Positions 51,932 through 60,036 of a stretch of 64,000 nucleotides of DNA are shown here, one piece after another. How positions within the stretch are numbered: position 1 is the stretch's first letter; every line of letters begins with the position of its first letter. The position numbers and the translations under genes are program-made. The stretch is from Arthrobacter sp. Marseille-P9274 (GTDB taxonomy: Bacteria > Actinomycetota > Actinomycetes > Actinomycetales > Micrococcaceae): positions 310,001-374,000 of the forward strand of contig NZ_CAMPOV010000003.1 in NCBI RefSeq assembly GCF_946892675.1, in the 5' to 3' direction. Below the pieces are notes generated by a model. It ran no database searches. It was not told the DNA's origin and saw only the letters and a list, made by a program, of their open reading frames with translations.

Positions 51932-53272
51932 ATGGCAACTGAATCTCTTCATGGCCCGAACAACCCGGAGTCCGGCAGGACCCGGACCATCTTTGACCCG
52001 GCCACAGGCGAGGCGGTGGGGGAGGCCCCGGTCCACGGAGTCGAGGACCTGGACCGTGCGGTTGAGGCGGCCGCAGCCGCACAGCCGGGGTGGGCCGCAC
52101 TTGGCCATGATGCCCGCAGCGCTGCCCTGGCACAGGCTGCCGATGCCGTCGACCGCTCCGCCGAGGAGCTGTCCCGGCTGCTTTCCCGTGAGCAGGGCAA
52201 GCCGCTCAACGGCCTCAACGCCCGTTTCGAAGTCGGCGCCTGCTCGGCTTGGCTGCTCCACTACCGCCCGATTGGCGTCGTCGGCGCGATAGGCCCGTGG
52301 AACTGGCCAATGATGATCGCTGTCTGGCAGATCGCCCCCTCCCTGCGCATGGGCAACGCCGTAGTCGTGAAGCCCTCCGAGTACACTCCGCTCAGCGTCA
52401 TTGCCCTGGTCGACGTGCTGAACCAGGAACTCCCCGAAGGCGTCCTCACCGCAGTCTCCGGCGGCCCCGAAGTCGGGGCCCGAATGGCCGAGCATCCGGC
52501 CATCGGCAAAATCATGTTCACCGGCTCCACTGCCACGGGCAAGGCGATCATTAAATCTTCTGCCGGCACCGTCAAGCGGCTCACCCTCGAGCTCGGGGGC
52601 AACGACGCCGGCATCGTCCTCCCGGACGCGGACCCCAAGGCAATCGCAGAAGACCTCTTTTGGGGCGCCTTCATTAACAGCGGGCAGACCTGCGCCGCCC
52701 TCAAACGGCTCTACGTGCACGATGACATCTACGAGGACCTCTGTGAGGCCCTTACATCCGTCGCCGCCGCCGCACGGATGGGAGTGGGGCTCGACGAGGA
52801 AAGCGTCCTCGGACCGCTGCAGAACAAGCAGCAGTTCGACATCGTCTCCCGCCTGGTAGAGGCTGCCAGGGACGCCGGCGCCCGCGTCCTCCTGGGCGGG
52901 AACCCGGACCCGGACCAGCCGGGCTACTTCTACCCGACCACGCTCGTGGCGGATATCGACAACGACAACCCGCTCGTCGCGGAGGAGCAGTTCGGTCCTG
53001 TCCTGCCCATCATCCGTTACCGCACCGTCGAGGAAGCCGTGAAGATGGCCAACGCCCTCGAGGTCGGCCTCGGCGCATCAGTCTGGTCAGCCAACCCCGA
53101 ACAAGCCCGCAAAGTCGCAGCAAATATTCAGGCCGGGACAGTCTGGATCAACTCACACGGCGCGGTCCATCCCATGGTCCCCTTCGGCGGAATGAAGCAG
53201 TCCGGCTACGGACTGGAGTTCGGCGTCGAAGGCCTCAAGGCTCTGGGAGTGCCACAAGTCATCAACGGCTGA
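51932..53272 (+). CDS. Aldehyde dehydrogenase lacking an internal segment
   Basis: 446 residues, closely similar throughout to the 476-residue enzyme at 22684: GVVGAIGPWNWPMMIAVWQIAPSLRMGNAVVVKPS, IMFTGSTATGKAI, ELGGNDAGIVLPDAD (Glu) and NSGQTCAALKRLYV (nucleophile Cys). Between AWL (residue 109) and LHYRPIGVVG it lacks about 22 residues that the other gene has (starting RATAGFELEPEV). The deletion is in frame, so the gene stays open, but this region helps form the N-terminal cofactor domain and oligomer contacts. It lies convergent with the copper amine oxidase and presumably oxidised its aldehyde product. Activity is doubtful. Confidence 0.85.
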   Translation: MATESLHGPNNPESGRTRTIFDPATGEAVGEAPVHGVEDLDRAVEAAAAAQPGWAALGHDARSAALAQAADAVDRSAEELSRLLSREQGKPLNGLNARFEVGACSAWLLHYRPIGVVGAIGPWNWPMMIAVWQIAPSLRMGNAVVVKPSEYTPLSVIALVDVLNQELPEGVLTAVSGGPEVGARMAEHPAIGKIMFTGSTATGKAIIKSSAGTVKRLTLELGGNDAGIVLPDADPKAIAEDLFWGAFINSGQTCAALKRLYVHDDIYEDLCEALTSVAAAARMGVGLDEESVLGPLQNKQQFDIVSRLVEAARDAGARVLLGGNPDPDQPGYFYPTTLVADIDNDNPLVAEEQFGPVLPIIRYRTVEEAVKMANALEVGLGASVWSANPEQARKVAANIQAGTVWINSHGAVHPMVPFGGMKQSGYGLEFGVEGLKALGVPQVING

Positions 53273-53559
53273 TGAGGGCTGCATAGGGGACGAGGTCTAT
53301 GGAGGCACTCCCCTATGCGAACGCGCTTGCCCTCACCTGACGCCGCCACGGAACGATCGTGTGGGTCACAACCATGATGAGCCCGGCGAACACTACGATT
53401 CCGGCAGCATCTGCCCGCCGCGACCGGAAAGCACATGGAAGGAAAACATCAGCAGTTGCCGGCATAAGCACCGTGCCACCAGTTGCCGTGGTGGGTTCAG
53501 GCTATCCACAGGAACCGTGCATTTGAAGGAAGACATCAGGGAGAAGTTCGCGGCAGGCC

Positions 53560-55497
53560 CTAACTGTGGCAGTGCCCTCCTTCTTCGCTGGACCGGTCCG
53601 CCGGCACGTCGAGAACGGGGCTGCGGTCGAAGAAGCCATCCGGACGAAGCTTGAATCCCACGGTGTCCACCGGCATGATCGGCCAGTCCTCCGGGCGCGG
53701 GTAATGGGTCAGGCCGAAGGAGTGCCAGAGGACGATGTCCTCGCCGTCCAGCCCGCGGTCCTGGGCCACATAGGCCGGCAGTCCGGCGCCGCCGGCATGC
53801 TGGTTGACGAAGTCGCCGGTCGGGTAGCGCTCCTCCTCGGCGTAGCGGGTCACCCACAGGTCCTTAGTGGTGAACGCGGCCCTGCGGGCAATGGAGGAAT
53901 CGGGATCAGCAAGCAGCAACGGCTGCCCTTCGGGGTGGAGCTTATACGCGACCGGTTCCCCCAGCCGGTTTTTCGAATTGGGGTTCGAGACCACCCACGT
54001 GCGCCCCTTGGAGTTGTCGGCTTCCCGCACGGCCTCCGACTCGGCCTTCAGCACCGTGCGCCTGCGGGTGAAGGCATTGCCGCGCTCATTGCCCTCGCCC
54101 ATCGGGACGCGGACCGTATCCTCCTCCTCGACCCGGTTGGTGAAGCCGTCCAGGGCCATGTCCAGACGGGCACCAAAGAGGTGCTGGTGGTAGGGGGCGC
54201 CCAGGCCGGGGGCCAATTCGGAGGCGTACGGGTACCCCTTGCCCGGGTAGGCGCTGGTGAACACGACGCCGGTGGCCTTGGCTTCGAACTCGATGGTGCC
54301 GTCCAGGTAGAGGTACCAGTAGAAGCCGTAGTCGTAGTTGCCGATGGTGGTGAAGAAGGAGACGACCATCCGGCGGTTGCGTCGGGTGTAGTTGATGCCG
54401 GTCCACAGGTCCGAGTGCTTGGCCAGGATGGAACAGTCTTCTTCATGCATGCAGACGCCGTTGCGGATCTCGCGCGGGTTGCCGAAGCCGTCGGCGATGA
54501 CCGGGGACAGGTAGGTGATCTCACCCAGGCAGTCGCAGCCCAGTTCGAGTGAGTTGGCATACTGGCCCACCAGGTACTCGCCGGTGTCGAAGTAGTTCTG
54601 CCAGGATCGCACCGGGTTCGGGTCCCCGTAGGGGACCACCATTTCGGCGATTGAGGCCCGCTTGATGATTGAGCGCTTCCGGTCCCCGTCCTGGAACGCG
54701 ATGTTGTGCAGCACCACGCCCTCCCGCACGTCGAAGCCGACGTCAAAGCTCCACTTCTCCCACTCAACATGGTTGCCGCCGCTGACGCCGAAGCTCGGGC
54801 CCTCGGGCTGCGTGATGCTGATCGGCTTCTGGGTTTCGCGCAGCGGGCCGGTCAGCTCCGGATCGGTGTAGTTGCCGTGCTCGGCCGGCACAGGGACGGC
54901 ACCGAAATCCAGGACGTGGTCGACGGTCTTGTTCACGACGTCGACGTAGGCCACCAAGCCGTCGATGGGATGGGCCCAGGCACTGTCCTCGGGGAAGTCC
55001 TGGTAGAAGGCCAGACCACGCAGGATGCGCCGGCCCTTCTCCTCCGGGTACTCGAACGCACCGGCCGAAAGGGGTGCCACCCTGACCTTGTTGAGGTCGA
55101 GGTTTCGGTCGCGCAGCGCTTCGCGCCACCGTTCATCGGTAGCGAGAATCTGTTCGACTACCTCAAACTCTTCCTCGAGCACCGGAAGTTCGCCTGTCGC
55201 GGAGGTATCGAGATCAACGGCGGAAACGACGCATCCGTTGGTCACCGACACCGTTACATCCTTTGGTGCGGCACCGGAGACGTCGTGCAGGAACACCCGG
55301 AAGCGTCGGTCCGCCTTGTTTTCTTCCCTGCCTCTCGGCGGATCCAGCAAACCGAGGTAGGCAAAGCGTGTTTCCTCGCTTAACAATCCCTCGGCATCAA
55401 GGATCTGACGGACGGCCGTCACCTCCTCAGCAGAGGTGAGTGCATAGGCTGAAGCAGCAGCCGATGACGCATGATTCATGTGGTTGGCCTTTCCCAT
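53560..55497 (-). CDS. Copper/topaquinone primary-amine oxidase (phenylethylamine oxidase type)
   Basis: 645 residues from ATG 55497 (GGAGA upstream; a later ATG is 6 codons on). I recognise close similarity along its length to the Arthrobacter globiformis phenylethylamine oxidase. The topaquinone site is [11 protein letters not shown]: the first Tyr of NYDY (about residue 388) is the one self-processed to TPQ. The catalytic base is the Asp of [11 protein letters not shown] (about 304). Copper ligands are the two His of [13 protein letters not shown] (about 437 and 439) and the His of [14 protein letters not shown] (about 598). It turns primary amines plus O2 into aldehyde, NH3 and H2O2. No signal peptide. 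Neighbours: the defective aldehyde dehydrogenase and an APC permease. Confidence 0.93.
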   Translation of the reverse strand: MGKANHMNHASSAAASAYALTSAEEVTAVRQILDAEGLLSEETRFAYLGLLDPPRGREENKADRRFRVFLHDVSGAAPKDVTVSVTNGCVVSAVDLDTSATGELPVLEEEFEVVEQILATDERWREALRDRNLDLNKVRVAPLSAGAFEYPEEKGRRILRGLAFYQDFPEDSAWAHPIDGLVAYVDVVNKTVDHVLDFGAVPVPAEHGNYTDPELTGPLRETQKPISITQPEGPSFGVSGGNHVEWEKWSFDVGFDVREGVVLHNIAFQDGDRKRSIIKRASIAEMVVPYGDPNPVRSWQNYFDTGEYLVGQYANSLELGCDCLGEITYLSPVIADGFGNPREIRNGVCMHEEDCSILAKHSDLWTGINYTRRNRRMVVSFFTTIGNYDYGFYWYLYLDGTIEFEAKATGVVFTSAYPGKGYPYASELAPGLGAPYHQHLFGARLDMALDGFTNRVEEEDTVRVPMGEGNERGNAFTRRRTVLKAESEAVREADNSKGRTWVVSNPNSKNRLGEPVAYKLHPEGQPLLLADPDSSIARRAAFTTKDLWVTRYAEEERYPTGDFVNQHAGGAGLPAYVAQDRGLDGEDIVLWHSFGLTHYPRPEDWPIMPVDTVGFKLRPDGFFDRSPVLDVPADRSSEEGGHCHS

Positions 55498-55599
55498 CTG
55501 GCTCTCCGGTATCGGCACCAAGGGGTGCAATTTTTTCTATGTCTGTACAGGCATAGCGCTCAGTAAGAGGCCCCACAAGAGGGCAGCTAAAGTTTCCGA

Positions 55600-56150
55600 A
55601 AGGCCGTTCACGCCGCAAATCACCCACCTGCGGCAACATCGTCTACGACCCCTGCGACGCCGTCAGCGCAGACAGCGATGACAGCGGAGAAAGGCCTCCC
55701 ATGACCGCCCCCTCCACCGGCTTCTGGCTCACCGATTCGACTTCGTCGTCCTCGGCGTCGAGCACGGCATGTTCGACCTCTCCATCCTCAAACGCTCCCC
55801 GTCATCAAGGGCATGGACCTGGACGTCTATGCCAAAGTCCTTCGGGCCCGCACGCGAACCGATCCAGCAGACCCGCGACTTCGACTGCGACGGCGTGATC
55901 ATCCCCAAATCGAGGATGCAGCCCACGCCGCGATCGTCACCGTTCGCCGAACAGGACGCACGACCCACTGCTTCCCGCTCATCGAGAAAGGCACCGCCGT
56001 CGACGAGATCGAACAGAGCTGCCCTGCCTACGTCATGCTCGCGCCCTCATTCAGGCCTAGGAAAGCTTCGACGTCCTCGAACTCCAACAGCGGCAGACAA
56101 CCCAGACCTAGCCCAGCGACTCCGGACGCCGGAACGCGGGCAGAACCCCA
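55600..56150 (+). pseudogene. Decayed RraA-like 3' end and HpcH/HpaI aldolase
   Basis: At about 55615-55690 the plus strand reads CGNIVYDPCDAVSADSDDS, the end of an RraA-type aldolase (compare CGNVVCNPGDAIMGDGDG in the intact gene at 11516). From about 55700 frames shift repeatedly but spell an HpcH/HpaI-type class II aldolase: FDFVVLGVEHGMFDLSILKR, IKGMDLDVYAKVL, REPIQQ and DFDCDGVIIP, IEDAAHAAIVTV, then FPLIEKGTAVDEIEQ. Neither gene can work. The two are natural partners in hydroxy-oxo-acid degradation. Repeat copy 9 follows closely. Confidence 0.75.
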
Positions 56151-56175
56151 GTCTGGTGGATCCGGCAGCCACCGC

Positions 56176-56194
56176 GCCGATAACGGCGCATATG
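56176..56194 (+). repeat. Dispersed repeat, copy 9
   Basis: GCCGATAACGGCGCATATG, exact consensus. It lies at the end of the HpcH/HpaI remnant, 110 bases beyond the stop of the glucosidase gene. Confidence 0.75.
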
Positions 56195-56304
56195 CCAACG
56201 AGTAGGTGCCAGCGGTGGATGAACGTCTACCGCTGACCCCCTCGGTCCGTCTACCTGTTCAAATGCGGTCCTTCGGCGTGGTCGCCAGGACGCAGCGGGC
56301 CCAT

Positions 56305-58461
56305 CTAAGTCTTTCGACGCAATTTGGCCTGCGCGACCAGGTCAGTTGCCCATGGGCGGGTCCCGAGTCGGAATTCCATGCCTTCGGGCAGCCCTTGGAC
56401 GGTTGCGGCCGAGCCGGAAATATCAATGGTGATCCGGCCGCCTGCCATGGGGGCATTGGTGATGTGCAGGTCGCCGTAGGACTTGGGCAGCACGGGGTCC
56501 ATCCAAAGACCGCCGAGGGCAACGTCCGGATAATAACCCATTAGGCTTTTCACCAGTAGGATCGGGGTGGTCGCAGCCCACGCTTGAGGCGAGCACGCCG
56601 TCGGGTAGGGCACGGGTTCGTCGAAGTGCTCACGGCTGAACCCGCAAAACAGTTCGGGTAGCCGCCCCTCGGTGTACTCGGCGGCCTCCAGCAGGGCGGT
56701 GGAGATCCGCTGCGCCTGCTCCACGAAACCGTAACGCAGCAGGCCCGCCGCAATGATGGCGTTGTCGTGCGGCCAGACCGACCCGTTGTGGTAGCTGGCC
56801 GGGTTGTAGGCGCCCATGTCGCTGGCCAAGGTCCGCACACCCCATCCGCTGAACATTTCTGGAGACATTAGCCGTTCGGCCACCTGCGGGGCCTTTTCCT
56901 CATCGATGAGGCCGAACAACAGGCATTGGCCCATATTGGAAGCGCACGCGTCCACCGGCTGCTTCCTGCCGTCGAGGGCGACCGCGTAATAACCGCGGTC
57001 GGGCAGCCAGAACTCTTCGTTAAACCGCTGCTTCAGCCGCGCCGCGCGGTCCCGGCACTCTGCAGCCAATGCCACATCGCCGGCGTCATAGGCCATCCAG
57101 GAACGGGCCATGTACGCGCTGAACACGTACGCCTGCACCTCGCACAGGGCGATCGGCGGTTTGGCCAGGGTGCCGTCGGCGAAGTTGATGCCGTCCCAGG
57201 AGTCCTTCCAGCCCTGGTTGATGAGCCCCCGGTCGTTCAGGCGCTGATACTCGACGAAACCGTCACCGTCGCGGTCTCCGTAGTCGCGAATCCAGTCCAG
57301 GGCGCGGTCAGCATGGGGCAGCAGTGCGGCCATGGTGTCGGGGGCGAAGCCCCAGCGGCTGACCTCTCCGAGTAGCGCGACGAACAGCGGTGTGGCGTCG
57401 ACGCTGCCGTAGTAGGCGGACTTTCCGCCCAGGGCGAGCCCACTGGAGACACCGAGCCTGACCTCGTGCAGGATCTTGCCCGGCTCCTCCTCGCTCATCG
57501 GGTCCACTACTGCGCCCTGGCGGTCGGCAAGGGTCTGTATTGTGCCCAGAGCCAGGGAGGGGTCCACCGGCAGTGCCATCAGGGACGCCCACAGCGAGTC
57601 TCGGCCGAACAGTGTCATGAACCATGGTGCGCCGGCAGCCACCATTACCCGGTCCTGGTGGGCCGGGTCCTCGATCCGGAGGGCACCCAAATCGTCGTAG
57701 CTGCGGCGCAGGGTCTGTTCGATGGAGCGATTGCCCATTTGCAGCACCGGAATTTTGGCAACCCATTCCTGCCGGCGCCGGTCGCGCGGGGACAGTTCAT
57801 CCTCGTGCGGATGAACAAACGGCGTGGCGGGGCCGGTGCTGTTTACGGTGGGCAGCACGCTCAGGACGGTGTTCCATTGTCCGTGCGGCGGGACAACGAC
57901 ACGATATGTCGGGCCCTCATGCGCCACGTCGGCGCCGCCGGCGCTAACGACGACGCCCTTCCGGATGTCCTGCCAGCTGGCCCGGATGCTCAGCGAATCA
58001 CCGTCCAGCTGGCGGGTTTCGTCCCACCTCCGCTGGGCCCGGGCTTCCTTCACCTCGAAGAGGTCCGCGAAATCCGATTCAACCCTGAGGGCAATCAGGC
58101 ATTCGGCAGCAGACGGTGAATAGTTCCAGACAGTGATCTGCTCAAGGATTCCGGTTCCCACTTCGCGCAGCCGCTCCACGATCAGCGGGCTGTCGGCATA
58201 CCCGCCCGGGCGGGGTACGCGGCCGACGAACAGCGCCCGGTACGGTTCCTTGGTCTTCGCCGCCAACGGCTCCAGCGGCTGGCCGTTGACGGTGAGGTTC
58301 CAACGGGACAGGATGCGGGTGTCCTCGTGGAAAACCCCGTGCGGATATTCAGGGAAGATATCCCCGTTCGCGGAGGAAATACAAAAAGAGGACCCCTCTA
58401 CCAGGGTGATGGTCCCGGCACCCAGCGGTCCGGCAGCTGTGTCCGCATTCCATCCAGCCAT
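56305..58461 (-). CDS. Amylo-alpha-1,6-glucosidase (glycogen-debranching-type, GH family with (alpha/alpha)6 barrel)
   Basis: 718 residues. The N-terminal third is the debranching N-domain (LVEGSSFCISSANGDIFPEYPHGVFHEDTRILSRW, ILEQITVWNYSPSAAECLIALRVESDFADLFEVK). The C-terminal (alpha/alpha)6 catalytic domain contains APWFMTLFGRDSLWASLMAL, INQGWKDSWDGINFADG (acidic catalytic region) and YHNGSVWPHDNAIIAAGLLRYG. Such proteins hydrolyse alpha-1,6 or related glucosidic links of glycogen or oligosaccharides, and commonly help in trehalose or glucosylglycerate metabolism. ATG 58461 follows GGAGG; a GTG five codons upstream overlaps that site. It stands alone. Confidence 0.88.
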   Translation of the reverse strand: MAGWNADTAAGPLGAGTITLVEGSSFCISSANGDIFPEYPHGVFHEDTRILSRWNLTVNGQPLEPLAAKTKEPYRALFVGRVPRPGGYADSPLIVERLREVGTGILEQITVWNYSPSAAECLIALRVESDFADLFEVKEARAQRRWDETRQLDGDSLSIRASWQDIRKGVVVSAGGADVAHEGPTYRVVVPPHGQWNTVLSVLPTVNSTGPATPFVHPHEDELSPRDRRRQEWVAKIPVLQMGNRSIEQTLRRSYDDLGALRIEDPAHQDRVMVAAGAPWFMTLFGRDSLWASLMALPVDPSLALGTIQTLADRQGAVVDPMSEEEPGKILHEVRLGVSSGLALGGKSAYYGSVDATPLFVALLGEVSRWGFAPDTMAALLPHADRALDWIRDYGDRDGDGFVEYQRLNDRGLINQGWKDSWDGINFADGTLAKPPIALCEVQAYVFSAYMARSWMAYDAGDVALAAECRDRAARLKQRFNEEFWLPDRGYYAVALDGRKQPVDACASNMGQCLLFGLIDEEKAPQVAERLMSPEMFSGWGVRTLASDMGAYNPASYHNGSVWPHDNAIIAAGLLRYGFVEQAQRISTALLEAAEYTEGRLPELFCGFSREHFDEPVPYPTACSPQAWAATTPILLVKSLMGYYPDVALGGLWMDPVLPKSYGDLHITNAPMAGGRITIDISGSAATVQGLPEGMEFRLGTRPWATDLVAQAKLRRKT

Positions 58462-58830
58462 CCCCGGCTCCTCCACCGATCGGCATCGGCGAGGCGACGC
58501 GCGGATCCGCCGGTCCGGCTGCCTGTCGCCGCCTTCCTCGATGGTATCGACGCTACGCTTGTCTCTTCACTGGCGCCAAGGCCCCACTGCCTCATTGCAG
58601 CGTCCCCCAGGGCGCGGCCCACGCTGTACTAGCGATCAGGGCGCTGCCCGACAAACCGGGCGCGCTATGCCTTGTGCCCGTACTCTCCCCGGGTCCTTAC
58701 TAGTGACAGGAGCCGCAACCGCCAGGCTCGCCGGGCGACATACTTGCCCAGTGAAGAGTGAGGTCCAGCGCCACGAGCGGGCAGGTGGTTCGTGATCTCC
58801 ACGCACACGAACCATTCCAAAGGAGGAGCG
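58462..58830. other. Promoter region between glucosidase and ABM-like gene
   Basis: 369 bases, no gene-like frame. It holds the divergent promoters; no clear operator seen. Confidence 0.45.
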
Positions 58831-59115
58831 ATGTTTGCTCGGGTCAGCACGTACAGAACCAGCGCCGACGCGACGGGTGAGCCCACCGAGGAAACCGTGA
58901 GGCGGGTGCTTGAATTGCCCGGCTGTCTGGGTCTCTATTACCTCAAGGGGAGGGACAACAAGTCCCTGTCTATATCGCTGTGGGATACAGAGGAAGATCT
59001 TGGCGCAAGCCAGCAGCCGGCGGACAAGATCCGTTCCGAGACCAGTAAGGAACAACACATGGAGATCCTTGACGTGGAGGAATTCGAAGTGCTGACCAGC
59101 CGGCTCAAAGACTAG
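58831..59115 (+). CDS. Small ABM-like (dimeric alpha-beta barrel) protein
   Basis: 94 residues: FARVSTYRTSADATGEPTEETVRRVLELPGCLGLYYLKGRDNKSLSISLWDTEEDLGAS. The strand-helix-strand-strand-helix pattern with P-G-C-L-G-x-x-Y and an S-L-W-D-T-E-E-D turn matches antibiotic-biosynthesis-monooxygenase/EthD-like proteins. A strong AAAGGAGG site precedes the ATG. These are usually small oxygenases or stress proteins. It is not in an operon. Confidence 0.75.
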   Translation: MFARVSTYRTSADATGEPTEETVRRVLELPGCLGLYYLKGRDNKSLSISLWDTEEDLGASQQPADKIRSETSKEQHMEILDVEEFEVLTSRLKD

Positions 59116-59189
59116 GTGGTTCATGCCGTTTCCCGGTCACTCGGACCCGGGTTTACAGCTCGGTGGCGGTCCCATACAGCTCCCGGTTT

Positions 59190-59410
59190 CATCAGCCTGT
59201 GAATTCCAGTCCCGCGACCAGCTCAGGAAGGTAAGGATCAGCACGCTCACGGCCAGCACCGCGACGCTTTCCCAGAGTCGGGCTGACCGCCACGGTGCAA
59301 ATGATGTCGGCCGCCACCGGCAGTTCCAGCCCCAATGGTCCAGGCGGCGTTGAGGTCCAGGCGCAGCGGCAGGTTCGGGAATTCCTCGCGGAGGGCCTTC
59401 CACTGTCCCG
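59190..59410 (-). pseudogene. Possible enolase-superfamily (glucarate dehydratase-like) remnant
   Basis: On the minus strand from 59410 the text QWKALREEFPNLPLRLDLNAAW resembles the glucarate dehydratase segment that precedes the first metal ligand. After W the similarity dissolves through frame changes. It is too short for certainty. Confidence 0.3.
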
Positions 59411-59464
59411 CGGCGGGTTAGTCAAGGGTTGACCAAGGCTGTTGCAGGGGCGGAAGGTGTGATG

Positions 59465-59860
59465 ATGGAACCATCAAGGCTGGCCCGTGCGCACGGGGCG
59501 TTCAATGTGGTTTTCGGTCTCTGGCCGTTGCTTCATTACCGCAGCTTCGAAGCGGTTTCGGGCCCGAAGATCGACCACTGGCTTGTGAAAACAGTGGGAG
59601 GGTTGATGACCGCTGCCGGTTACGCCCAGTTCCGGGCCCCCGCTTCCCCAGACGGGCGTGCGATGGCCCGCCGTATCGGCCTGGGCACCGCCGTCACCTT
59701 CATGATCGTCGACCTGCGCTACGTTTCACGCGGGCGCATCAGCCGCATTTACCTGCTCGATGCGGTCTTGGAAATGTACTGGCTGATCGCCTGGGCCGCA
59801 GACCTGGCCATGGCGCGGAAGCTCTGCAGTGCCAAATCCGTTGACAGCCCAAAGCCCTGA
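59465..59860 (+). CDS. Small multi-span membrane protein of unknown function
   Basis: 131 residues, about four hydrophobic segments (AFNVVFGLWPLLHY, VGGLMTAAGYAQF, GTAVTFMIVDLRYV, AVLEMYWLIAWAADLAM). GGAAGG lies 7 bases before ATG 59465. The internal EMYWLIAWAADL and DLRYVSRGRISRIYLLDA pattern recurs in uncharacterised actinobacterial membrane proteins. Function unknown. Confidence 0.7.
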   Translation: MEPSRLARAHGAFNVVFGLWPLLHYRSFEAVSGPKIDHWLVKTVGGLMTAAGYAQFRAPASPDGRAMARRIGLGTAVTFMIVDLRYVSRGRISRIYLLDAVLEMYWLIAWAADLAMARKLCSAKSVDSPKP

Positions 59861-59967
59861 CCATCGCAACGGCACGGGAAGCAGCCTAACTACCCCATGG
59901 CCACAGGTCGAACACACCCTGCACGCGGAAGACGAAGGTCAGCGGTTTCGCCCACGCCCGGATTGAA

Positions 59968-59986
59968 GCCGATAACGGCGCATATG
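59968..59986 (+). repeat. Dispersed repeat, copy 10
   Basis: GCCGATAACGGCGCATATG, exact consensus. It lies 51 bases before the multicopper oxidase start; the oxidase reading frame runs back through it without a stop (as ADNGAY). Confidence 0.75.
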
Positions 59987-60036
59987 TCTCACACCCGCAC
60001 ATCATTCATCTGCGGGGGGCCGGTATCCCGCCGCTC

